This document shows, one piece after another, positions 1 to 6,349 of a stretch of DNA of 64,000 bases. Below the pieces are notes generated by a model. It saw nothing but the letters and a program-made list of their open reading frames with translations, ran no database searches and had not been told where the DNA came from. Origin of the DNA: Thermus brockianus. GTDB lineage: Bacteria; Deinococcota; Deinococci; Deinococcales; Thermaceae. The stretch covers positions 1 to 64,000 of the forward strand of contig NZ_JAKEDV010000006.1 of the NCBI RefSeq assembly GCF_021462505.1, in the 5' to 3' direction. A program made the position numbers and the translations under genes. Every line of letters starts with the position of its first letter. Position 1 is the first letter of the stretch.

Positions 1-2
1 AG

Positions 3-263
3 GAGGCGGACGCGAGGCGGCTTGGGGAGCTTCTCCTTTCCCGGTGGGAGGTGGAGAACCGGTCCTTTTGGCTACGGGACGTCCTCCTCTATGAGGACGC
101 CTGCCAGGTGCGGGGCGTGGGGGCGCAAGTCTTGGCGGTCCTCCGGGCCTTTCTGGTGTCCCTGCTGTACCGCAGGGGGGTGCGGAAGAAGAAGGCGGCC
201 CTGGAGACCTTCTCCTTCCATCCCCTCTCCGCCCTCAGGTTCCTGGGGCTCTATGCGGTATAA
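3..263 (+). CDS. Transposase C-terminal fragment, ISAs1/IS4-like (cut by window edge)
   Basis: The frame is open from the left edge to a TAA at 261-263. The residues read EVENRSFWLRDVLLYEDACQ and continue with an alternating V/L/A region and a basic YRRGVRKKK segment. This matches the conserved C-terminus of ISAs1-type DDE transposases, in which a W-x-V-E-N-R-x-H-W-x-x-D-V block with the catalytic Glu is followed by E-D-x-x-x-V-R and a short helix. The catalytic core upstream lies outside the window, so I cannot tell whether the gene is intact. I see no clear terminal inverted repeat in the roughly 50 bases after the stop, which fits an old remnant. The next gene starts inside this frame. Confidence 0.6.
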   Translation, partial: EADARRLGELLLSRWEVENRSFWLRDVLLYEDACQVRGVGAQVLAVLRAFLVSLLYRRGVRKKKAALETFSFHPLSALRFLGLYAV

Positions 264-855
264 CGGTCAAGTCTGGGAGCTAGAAGCCACCGTGCTTCGG
301 GTCTTCCTCAAGGTGATTGACCTGCTGGGCGGGCCCAGGGCCATGGCGGAAAAGAGGCGCCTCACCTGGGCGGCAAGCCTCATGACCGCCGCCTACGCCG
401 TGGTCTTGGCCCAGGAGGCCATGTGGAGCGACGAGGCCATCGCCAAGGAACTGGGCCTTTCCACTGCGGCGGTGCGCCAGATCCTCCGCGCCGACCCGGA
501 AACCGCCCTCAAGAAGGTGACGGAGATGGCGGAAGGGGAAGGCCTTCGCACCCACGTGGCGGGGGGGCTGGCCAAAGCCGCTTACCGAGCCATCCGCCAA
601 GGCCAGGAGGAACCCCGGGTGCTCGGCTACTTCCTGGAGCGCTTTGTGGAGATGATGGGGATCCCCTGGGCCGTCTTGGTGCTCAAGGCAGTGAAGGGCC
701 TGGACTTCCCCGTGGGCAAGGAAACGCTCTTGGAAAGGCTTCGGGGCTTGCGCATTCTGGATAGGCCGGCAGAGGAGATCCTAGAGCGGCTGGAGTACCC
801 CGTGCAAGACCCCGCCGAACTCCTGCACCAGGTAAGGCTCCACCTGGAGGCATAG
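253..855 (+). CDS. Small helix-turn-helix regulatory protein (near-KaiC regulatory domain type)
   Basis: The product has about 200 residues from ATG 253, or 187 from GTG 292; the choice is uncertain because 253 lies inside the transposase frame. Residues around 60-85 contain a clear helix-turn-helix, W-S-D-E-A-I-A-K-E-L-G-L-S-T-A-A-V-R-Q-I-L, preceded by an alanine-rich helix. The layout resembles the small predicted regulators described next to KaiC-like ATPases (the TIGR03879 type), but that link is from memory and is an inference. The C-terminal half is helical and Leu/Arg-rich with no recognised domain. No KaiC homologue is visible in the window; the partner could lie upstream. guaA follows after 12 bases. 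Confidence 0.55.
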   Translation: MRYNGQVWELEATVLRVFLKVIDLLGGPRAMAEKRRLTWAASLMTAAYAVVLAQEAMWSDEAIAKELGLSTAAVRQILRADPETALKKVTEMAEGEGLRTHVAGGLAKAAYRAIRQGQEEPRVLGYFLERFVEMMGIPWAVLVLKAVKGLDFPVGKETLLERLRGLRILDRPAEEILERLEYPVQDPAELLHQVRLHLEA

Positions 856-867
856 TAGACTGGGGCC

Positions 868-2379
868 GTGGTCCTGGTCCTGGACTTCGGCTCCCAGTAC
901 ACAAGGCTCATCGCCCGGAGGCTTCGGGAACTCCGGGCCTTTTCCCTCATCCTCCCGGGGACCACCCCCTTGGAGGAAATCCTCCAATATAAGCCCCAGG
1001 CCCTCATCCTCTCCGGGGGGCCCAAGAGCGTCTTTGACCCCGAGGCCCCCCGCCCCGACCCCCGCCTCTTCGGGCTCGGCCTCCCCACCTTGGGCATCTG
1101 CTACGGGATGCAACTCCTCGCCCAGGAGCTCGGGGGCAAGGTGGAGCGCGCAGGCCGGGCGGAGTACGGCAAGGCCCTCCTCACCCGCTACGAGGGCCCC
1201 CTCTTCCGGGGGCTTTCCGGGGAGGTCCAGGTCTGGATGAGCCACCAAGACGCCGTCACCGAGCTTCCCCCCGGGTGGCGGGTTTCCGCCGCCACGGAGG
1301 AAAACCCCGTGGCCGCCATGGAGGGGCCGGACGGCAAGACCTTCGCCGTGCAGTTCCACCCCGAGGTGGCCCACACCCCCAAGGGGATGCAGATTTTGGA
1401 GAATTTCCTGGAGATAGCCGGCGTCCCCCGGGACTGGACCCCGGAGCACGTGCTGGAAAGCCTCCTCAAAGAGGTGCGGGAACGGGTGGGGCAGGAACGG
1501 GTCCTCCTGGCGGTCTCCGGGGGGGTGGACTCCAGCACCCTGGCCCTCCTCCTGGCCAAGGCCGGGGTGGACCACCTGGCGGTCTTCGTGGACCACGGGC
1601 TTTTGCGCCTCGGGGAGCGAGAGGAGGTGGAAGGGGCCCTGAGGGCCCTTGGGGTGAACCTCCTGGTGGTGGAGGCCAAGGGGCGCTTCCTTCAGGCCCT
1701 AAAGGGCGTGGAAGACCCCGAGGCGAAGCGGAAGATCATCGGGCGGGAGTTCGTGGCGGTCTTCTCGGAGGTGGCCCGGGAAAAGGGGCCCTTCCGCTTC
1801 CTGGCGCAAGGCACCCTGTACCCCGACGTGATCGAATCGGCGGGGGGGCACGGGGCCGCCAAGATCAAAAGCCACCACAACGTGGGCGGCCTTCCCGAGG
1901 ACCTGGAGTTTGCGCTTTTAGAGCCCTTCCGCCTCCTCTTCAAGGACGAGGTGCGGGAGCTCGCCCTCCTCCTCGGCCTGCCCGACCCCATCCGCCTGCG
2001 CCACCCCTTCCCGGGGCCAGGCCTTGCCGTGCGCATCCTGGGGGAGGTGACCGAGGAGCGCCTGGAGATCCTCCGCCAAGCGGACGACCTCTTCACGAGC
2101 CTCCTCAAGGAGTGGGGGCTTTACGGCCAGGTGGCCCAGGCCCTGGCCGTCCTCACCCCCCTAAGGAGCGTGGGGGTGGCGGGGGACGAGCGGAAGTACG
2201 GGTACGTCCTGGCCCTCAGGGCCGTGACCACGGAGGACTTCATGACCGCCGACTGGGCCAGGCTTCCCTTGGAGTTTCTGGACGAGGTGGCCCGGCGCAT
2301 CACCCGCAGGGTCCCCGAGGTGGGCCGGGTGGTCTACGACATCACCTCCAAGCCCCCCGCCACCATAGAGTGGGAGTGA
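868..2379 (+). CDS. guaA: GMP synthase (glutamine-hydrolysing)
   Basis: It converts XMP, ATP and glutamine to GMP in the last step of guanine nucleotide synthesis in the cytoplasm. The 503-residue protein has a class I glutamine amidotransferase domain first, with nucleophile Cys78 in GICYGMQ and the catalytic His-x-Glu in FHPEV near residue 164. An ATP-pyrophosphatase domain follows with the SGGVDSS loop near residue 217, and then the GMP-synthase dimerisation domain ([12 protein letters not shown], ending KPPATIEWE). Length and domain order are normal. The start is GTG 868, where the N-terminus [17 protein letters not shown] aligns with the family start. It is followed at 42 bases by a small GYD-domain gene. 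Confidence 0.97.
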   Translation: MVLVLDFGSQYTRLIARRLRELRAFSLILPGTTPLEEILQYKPQALILSGGPKSVFDPEAPRPDPRLFGLGLPTLGICYGMQLLAQELGGKVERAGRAEYGKALLTRYEGPLFRGLSGEVQVWMSHQDAVTELPPGWRVSAATEENPVAAMEGPDGKTFAVQFHPEVAHTPKGMQILENFLEIAGVPRDWTPEHVLESLLKEVRERVGQERVLLAVSGGVDSSTLALLLAKAGVDHLAVFVDHGLLRLGEREEVEGALRALGVNLLVVEAKGRFLQALKGVEDPEAKRKIIGREFVAVFSEVAREKGPFRFLAQGTLYPDVIESAGGHGAAKIKSHHNVGGLPEDLEFALLEPFRLLFKDEVRELALLLGLPDPIRLRHPFPGPGLAVRILGEVTEERLEILRQADDLFTSLLKEWGLYGQVAQALAVLTPLRSVGVAGDERKYGYVLALRAVTTEDFMTADWARLPLEFLDEVARRITRRVPEVGRVVYDITSKPPATIEWE

Positions 2380-2420
2380 GGGCGGAAGGCTTTGCTAAAC
2401 TGGGGGCACGGAGGCAGGCC

Positions 2421-2708
2421 ATGCCCACCTTTATCGTGCTCAGCACCCTCACGGATGACGGCGCGGAAACCCTGGTGAAAAACCCCGAGCGCATCAAGGA
2501 GGTGAACCAGGAGCTAGAAAGGGACTTCGGGGTGAAGGTGGTGGCCCAGTACGCTGTCCTTGGCCCCTATGACTTCGTGAACATCGTGGAGGCGGAGGAC
2601 GCCGCCAGCGTGGCCCGGGCCATGCTCCACCTGGCCTCCCGGGGAAGCGTGAAGACCACCACCCTCGAGGCCATCCCCGTGGCCGAACTCATCGCCCGGC
2701 TCAAATAG
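2421..2708 (+). CDS. GYD-domain small protein
   Basis: This is a 95-residue soluble protein beginning MPTFIVLSTLTDDGAETL. It has the ferredoxin-like pattern of the GYD family: a first strand, then a helix carrying K-x-x-E-R-I-K-E-V-N, then a central block in which GPYDFVNIVEAED takes the place of the family G-x-Y-D motif. The family has no established biochemical role. A purine-rich GGAGGCAGG sits just before the ATG and a TAAACT box about 25 bases upstream could be a -10. The TAG stop overlaps the GTG start of the next gene (TAGTG), so the two are probably translationally coupled. Confidence 0.8.
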   Translation: MPTFIVLSTLTDDGAETLVKNPERIKEVNQELERDFGVKVVAQYAVLGPYDFVNIVEAEDAASVARAMLHLASRGSVKTTTLEAIPVAELIARLK

Positions 2709-3085
2709 TGGAAGTCCTGGAAACCTCGGTCTACGCCCGGGACCTGGAAAAGGCGCGGGCCTTTTACGAAGGGGTCTTGGGCCTGCCCTGCTTCCAGTAC
2801 AAGCCCCCCCGCCACGCCTTCTTCCGCGCCGGGCGGGGAGTATTCCTCGTGTTCAACCCCGAGCACACGGAAAAAGACCCCCTCCTTCCCCCCCACGGGG
2901 CCCGGGGGAGCGTCCACGTGGCCTTCCGGGTGGCGGAGGAGGAGCTTCCCCTCTGGGAAGCGAAGCTCAAGAGCCTGGGCTTTCCCGTCTGGTGGGCGGA
3001 GTGGCCCAAGGGAAAAAGCCTTTACACCCGCGACCCCGAGGGGAACCTGGTGGAGCTCGCCCCCGCCGGGATCTGGGGGCTTTAG
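2708..3085 (+). CDS. VOC (glyoxalase/dioxygenase fold) protein
   Basis: The product is a single-domain, 125-residue vicinal-oxygen-chelate protein. The N-terminal module VYARDLEKARAFYEGVLGL is the standard VOC opening. A second half carries a His in VHVAFRVAEEE and a Glu in TRDPEGNLVELA at the positions that usually ligate the metal. The substrate cannot be deduced; fosfomycin-resistance-like or glyoxalase-like labels would be guesses. The GTG start overlaps the stop of the GYD gene, and the 3' end overlaps the convergent hemB stop by a few bases. Confidence 0.8.
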   Translation: MEVLETSVYARDLEKARAFYEGVLGLPCFQYKPPRHAFFRAGRGVFLVFNPEHTEKDPLLPPHGARGSVHVAFRVAEEELPLWEAKLKSLGFPVWWAEWPKGKSLYTRDPEGNLVELAPAGIWGL

Positions 3086-4062
3086 CCCTCCCTAAGCCAA
3101 CGGGCGGCCTCGAGGGCGTAGTAGGTGAGGATGCCCTGGGCCCCCGCCCGGCGGATGGCGTAAAGGGTTTCCAAGACCGCCCGCCGCTCGTCCAGGTGGC
3201 CCTGGAGGGCGGAAAGCTTCAGCATGGCGTACTCCCCGGAGACCTGGTAGGCGAAAAGGGGCTTGGCGAAGCGCCCCTTCAAGGCGGCAAGCACGTCCAG
3301 GTAGGGCAGGGCGGGCTTCACCATGAGGAGGTCCGCCCCCTCCTGGTCGTCCAGGCCCGCCTCCCTTAGGGCGTCCCAAAGCCCCGCCCTGGGGTCCATC
3401 TGGTAGCCCGAGCGGTCCCCGAACTCCGGAGCGCTCGCCGCCGCCTCCCGAAAAGGCCCGTAGAAGGCGGAGGCGTACTTCACCGCATAGGAGAGGATGG
3501 GCACGTGGGCGAAGCCCCCCTCGTCCAAGGCCTTGCGGATGGCCCGCACCTGGCCGTCCATCATGGCGCTTGGGGCCACCACGTCCGCCCCCGCCTGGGC
3601 CTGGGAGAGGGCGGTCTTGGCCAAAAGCTCTAAGGTGGCGTCGTTGTCCACGTAAAAGCCCAAGGGGCCCTCCCGCACCACCCCGCAGTGGCCGTGGCTC
3701 GTGTACTCGCAAAGGCAGGTGTCGGCGATGACGAGGAGCTCGGGGAGTTCCCGCTTCAGAAGGCGGATGGCCCGTTGCACCACCCCCTCCTCGGCGTAGG
3801 CCCCGTGGCCCAGGGGGTCCTTTTCCCCCTCGGGCAGGACGCCGAAGAGGATGACCCCGCCAAGCCCCGCCTTCAGGGCCTCCTCGCCCAGGCGGGGAAG
3901 GTCCTTTAGGGGATGGCGAAAGACCCCGGGCATGGAGGCCACCTCCTCCCGTTCCCCTTCCGCCTTCACGAAAAGGGGGAGGATGAGGTGGCGGGGGGAA
4001 AGCTCCACCTCGGCCACCAGGGGGCGCAGGAGGGGTGAACGCAGCCTTCTAGGGCGCTCCAT
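3082..4062 (-). CDS. hemB: Delta-aminolevulinic acid dehydratase (porphobilinogen synthase)
   Basis: It condenses two 5-aminolevulinate molecules to porphobilinogen in haem and corrinoid synthesis. The protein is about 326 residues from ATG 4062 (MERPRRLRSPLLRPL). A metal-site cysteine cluster reads DTCLCEYTSHGHC. The two active-site lysines lie in VKYASAFYGPFR and LLMVKPALPYLD. I chose 4062 over the ATG at 4080 because a TATAGT box at 4075-4070 ends 7 bases upstream, the spacing seen at many leaderless starts here, and because the family N-terminus begins at this Met. It is divergent from ebfC with a shared promoter core. Confidence 0.95.
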   Translation of the reverse strand: MERPRRLRSPLLRPLVAEVELSPRHLILPLFVKAEGEREEVASMPGVFRHPLKDLPRLGEEALKAGLGGVILFGVLPEGEKDPLGHGAYAEEGVVQRAIRLLKRELPELLVIADTCLCEYTSHGHCGVVREGPLGFYVDNDATLELLAKTALSQAQAGADVVAPSAMMDGQVRAIRKALDEGGFAHVPILSYAVKYASAFYGPFREAAASAPEFGDRSGYQMDPRAGLWDALREAGLDDQEGADLLMVKPALPYLDVLAALKGRFAKPLFAYQVSGEYAMLKLSALQGHLDERRAVLETLYAIRRAGAQGILTYYALEAARWLREG

Positions 4063-4069
4063 GCCTTCC

Positions 4070-4077
4070 ACTATACT
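4070..4077. promoter_or_regulatory. Bidirectional -10 core (hemB / ebfC)
   Basis: The sequence ACTATACT contains TATAGT on the minus strand (4075-4070), 7 bases before the hemB ATG. It also contains TATACT on the plus strand (4072-4077), 15 bases before the ebfC ATG. The two boxes share the central TATA. hemB would be leaderless; ebfC would have a leader of roughly 9 bases that includes a GGGGAGGG purine run. No convincing -35 is visible on either side. Confidence 0.55.
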
Positions 4078-4092
4078 CATAGGGGAGGGACG

Positions 4093-4410
4093 ATGAACCT
4101 ACAAAAGCTCCTCAAGGAAGCGCAAAAAGCCCAGAAGAAGGCGGCGGAGATCCAAGAACGCCTGGAAACCATGACCGTGGTGGGCACGGCCCAGGGCCTG
4201 GTGGAGGTGGAGGCCAACGGCCACGGCAAGATCCTCGCCGTGCGCCTCAAGCCCGAGGTGCTCACCGCCTTCCAGGACGACCTCGAGGCCCTGGAAGACC
4301 TCCTCCTCGTGGCCATCCAAGACGCCCAAAAGAAGGCCCACGAGCTCTCGGAAAAGGAAATGGCCCGGGAGCTTGGGGGCGTGGGCCAGATGCTGGGGAA
4401 GCTCTTCTAG
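4093..4410 (+). CDS. ebfC: YbaB/EbfC-family nucleoid-associated protein
   Basis: This 105-residue protein has the YbaB fold: an amphipathic helix (MNLQKLLKEAQKAQKKAAEI), a GLVEVEANGHGKILAVRLKPEV beta-hairpin, and a long C-terminal helix. Family members are dimeric DNA-binding nucleoid proteins and are characteristically encoded next to recR, as here. The stop codon at 4408-4410 abuts the recR ATG at 4411, so the two genes form one transcription unit. It starts from the plus arm of the promoter shared with hemB and is preceded by GGGGAGGGACG. Confidence 0.93.
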   Translation: MNLQKLLKEAQKAQKKAAEIQERLETMTVVGTAQGLVEVEANGHGKILAVRLKPEVLTAFQDDLEALEDLLLVAIQDAQKKAHELSEKEMARELGGVGQMLGKLF

Positions 4411-4995
4411 ATGCGGTACCCCGAAAGCCTCCTCAAGCTCGCCCGGGCCCTCTCCCGCCTCCCCGGCATCGGCCCCAAGACGGCCCAGAAGCTCGCCCTC
4501 CACCTGGCTTTTCACCGGGAGGAGGCGGAAGGGCTTCGGGAGGCCTTGGAGGCCACCCGGGCCCTAGGGGTCTGCCGGGTGTGCGGCAACCTGGCGGAAG
4601 GGGAGCTCTGTCCCATCTGCCAGGACGAAGGCCGCGACCGCACGCTCCTCGCCGTGGTGGAAACCGTGGCGGACCTGTACGCCCTGGAGCGGAGCGGGGA
4701 GTTTACGGGGGTCTACCACGTCCTGGGAGGAGCGCTCAACCCCCTGGAGGGCATCGGCCCCAAGGAGCTCAACCTGGAAAGCCTCTGGCCCCGCCTCCCC
4801 GGGGTGAAGGAGGTGGTCCTCGCCACCTCCATGACCGTGGAGGGGGAGGCCACGGCCCTTTACCTGGCGGAAGAGCTCAGGCGCCGGGGGGTCAAGGCCA
4901 CCCGGCTCGCCTACGGCCTCCCCGTGGGCGGAAGCCTGGAGTACGTGGACGAGGTAACCCTGGGCCGGGCCCTGGAGGGGAGGAAGCCCTTATAG
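4411..4995 (+). CDS. recR: Recombination mediator protein RecR
   Basis: With RecO and RecF it loads RecA on SSB-coated gapped DNA. The 194-residue protein has the expected order. First comes an N-terminal helix-hairpin-helix (SRLPGIGPKTAQKLALHL), then a C4 zinc finger (C-R-V-C ... C-P-I-C, residues about 53-70). A Toprim domain follows, with VVETVADLYALE and the acidic segment near ATSMTVEGEATALYLAEEL. The C-terminus GLPVGGSLEYVDEVTLGRAL is the standard RecR ending. It is coupled to ebfC upstream. Three roadblock-type genes follow without a gap large enough for a terminator. Confidence 0.97.
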   Translation: MRYPESLLKLARALSRLPGIGPKTAQKLALHLAFHREEAEGLREALEATRALGVCRVCGNLAEGELCPICQDEGRDRTLLAVVETVADLYALERSGEFTGVYHVLGGALNPLEGIGPKELNLESLWPRLPGVKEVVLATSMTVEGEATALYLAEELRRRGVKATRLAYGLPVGGSLEYVDEVTLGRALEGRKPL

Positions 4996-4996
4996 G

Positions 4997-5374
4997 ATGG
5001 AGGAACTCTTGCAACGCCTTTTGGACCGGGTGGAAGGGGCCTTCGCCGCAGGCGTGGGCACCCTGGACGGGCTTTTGGTGGAGGGGGTGAGGCGAAAGCG
5101 GGTGGACCTCGAGGCGGCCATCGCCGAGCACGCCGCCCTCCTCCGCCAGGCCAAGGCCGCCTACGCCGCAAGCCTGGGCGCCTCCCGGGTGGAGGAGCTC
5201 TGGATAGGGGGGCACCCCGTGGTAGGCTATGCCCGGATGGCGCGCGCCCCCAAGGCCCGGGAGGACCTCTTCCTGCTCCTCCTCATGGAGCCCTCGGCCA
5301 ACCTGGGCCGGGCCCGGGTGGAGGCCGCCAAGGCGGCGGAGAAGCTTTGGGAGGTGGTGGGATGGCCTACCTAG
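4997..5374 (+). CDS. Roadblock/LC7-like protein 1
   Basis: The 125-residue protein has an N-terminal helix (MEELLQRLLDRVEGAFAAG), a strand-turn VGTLDGLLVEGV, a helix rich in Ala/Lys, a strand with EELWIGGHPVVGYARM, and a C-terminal LFLLLLMEPSANLGRARVE segment followed by a helix. The last block is typical of roadblock/LC7 proteins. Family members regulate small Ras-like GTPases or act as dimeric scaffolds. It starts one base after the recR stop. Its 3' end overlaps the next roadblock gene by 13 bases. No GTPase is encoded nearby, so the partner is unknown. Confidence 0.65.
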   Translation: MEELLQRLLDRVEGAFAAGVGTLDGLLVEGVRRKRVDLEAAIAEHAALLRQAKAAYAASLGASRVEELWIGGHPVVGYARMARAPKAREDLFLLLLMEPSANLGRARVEAAKAAEKLWEVVGWPT

Positions 5375-5691
5375 AAAGCTTGGCCTCTTTGGGGGTGAAG
5401 CGGGCGGTGCTCACCGGGCTGGACGGCCTGGTCATTGAGGCTTTGGGCCGGGGCGCCCCGCCCGCCGAGGTCCTGGCGGCGGAGCTCGCCTCCTTGGTGC
5501 GCCACATGACCCCCTTGGCGGAGGCCCTTTCCGGGGAGGTGCGCCGCTTCACCCTGGCCACGGATAGCCACGAGGTTCTGGCCTTGCGGGTGGGCGAGTA
5601 CATCCTAGGGGCGGTGCTGGAGCGGGGCATGGACCGCAAGGCCATCGGGCAAGAGCTTTCCCGCATCGCCCTCAAGGTGCAAAGCCTCTAG
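5362..5691 (+). CDS. Roadblock/LC7-like protein 2
   Basis: This is a 109-residue protein from ATG 5362 (MAYLESLASLGVKRAVLTGL), preceded by GGGAGGTGGTGGG. It shows the roadblock order: strand-turn-strand VKRAVLTGLDGLVIEAL, a long helix, a central hairpin VRRFTLATDSHEVLALRVGEYILGAVLERGM, and a C-terminal helix. The start lies inside the previous gene, so translation is probably coupled. Sequence similarity to its two neighbours is low; they share a fold rather than being recent duplicates. Function is unknown beyond a probable role in a small-GTPase or polarity/motility module. Confidence 0.65.
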   Translation: MAYLESLASLGVKRAVLTGLDGLVIEALGRGAPPAEVLAAELASLVRHMTPLAEALSGEVRRFTLATDSHEVLALRVGEYILGAVLERGMDRKAIGQELSRIALKVQSL

Positions 5692-5701
5692 GAGGTAAGG
5701 G

Positions 5702-6049
5702 ATGCTGGAGGTCCTCAAGGAGCTTAAGGAAACCCGGGGGGTGCGGGTGGCGGCCCTCCTCAGCGAGGACGGGTTCGTGGTGGAGGAGGTGCGGGAGGAA
5801 AGCGCCCCCGAAGCCAGCCTCCTCGCCGCCCGCTCCGCCACCGTCTTGGGCACCGCCAAGGCCTTGGCCCAGACCCTGGGCCAGGAGGGGGTGGAGGAGG
5901 TCATGGTAGAGTACCCGGAGGGGGCTTTGCTTCTCGTGCCGCTTCCCGGCCACCACCTCCTCCTCTTCCTAGACGGGGCCAAAAGCCTAGGCCGGGTGCG
6001 GCTCGCCCTGAAACGGGCCCTTCCCAAGATCCAGGAGGCGTTGGCATGA
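5702..6049 (+). CDS. Roadblock/LC7-like protein 3
   Basis: The 115-residue protein opens MLEVLKELKETRGVRVAALL, followed by SEDGFVVEEV, which is the most canonical roadblock start of the three. A helix of Ala/Leu, then VMVEYPEGALLLVPLPGHHLLLFLD and a terminal helix GRVRLALKRALPKI complete the domain. It resembles the general MglB-type architecture, but it is not the Thermus MglB sequence I remember. An AGGAGGTAAGGG ribosome binding site precedes the ATG. The last 4 bases overlap the next gene's ATG (ATGA-type overlap), so the group is one operon. Confidence 0.7.
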   Translation: MLEVLKELKETRGVRVAALLSEDGFVVEEVREESAPEASLLAARSATVLGTAKALAQTLGQEGVEEVMVEYPEGALLLVPLPGHHLLLFLDGAKSLGRVRLALKRALPKIQEALA

Positions 6050-6312
6050 ACGAGCTGAAGCTAGATATCCAGATTGACAAGGACATCGCCCTGGGCCGCT
6101 ACACCAACCTGGCCCTTATCGCCCACACCAAGAACGAGTTCATCCTAGACTTCGCCCTGCTCCAGCCCCAGGGCGGGGCCATGGTGGTGAGCCGGATCAT
6201 CACGAGCCCCCAGCACGCCAAGGCCCTCTTGCGGAGCCTGGCGGAGAACGTGGCCCGCTACGAGGAAACCTTCGGCCCCATCCCCGAGCCGGTGGCGGAA
6301 AACCAGGCCTAA
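6046..6312 (+). CDS. DUF3467 family small protein
   Basis: This 88-residue protein reads LKLDIQIDKDIALGRYTNLA, then a FILDFALLQP strand and GAMVVSRIITSPQHAKALLRSLAENVARYEETFGPI. The order V/I-Y-x-N/T-x-x-x-I, then E-F-x-L-D-F, then R-I-x-x-S-P-x-H-A-K is the DUF3467 signature. The family is widespread and its function is unknown. It ends the operon: the stop at 6310-6312 is followed 13 bases later by a strong hairpin. Being locked into the roadblock cluster by a 4-base overlap suggests a shared complex. Confidence 0.85.
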   Translation: MNELKLDIQIDKDIALGRYTNLALIAHTKNEFILDFALLQPQGGAMVVSRIITSPQHAKALLRSLAENVARYEETFGPIPEPVAENQA

Positions 6313-6325
6313 GGAAGGCGTAAAA

Positions 6326-6349
6326 AGGGCTGGGCTTTCGCCCAGCCCT
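6326..6349. terminator. Bidirectional hairpin terminator, loop TTTC
   Basis: AGGGCTGGGC (6326-6335) pairs perfectly with GCCCAGCCCT (6340-6349) around a TTTC loop. Five A residues precede it and AAAGGTTTT follows, so it can act in both directions between the convergent DUF3467 and S9 peptidase genes. Confidence 0.85.

Noticed and set aside
1275-2420. An apparent long N-terminal extension of the GYD-domain gene
   Set aside because: It is the out-of-frame reading of guaA. The GYD protein begins at ATG 2421 after a ribosome binding site.
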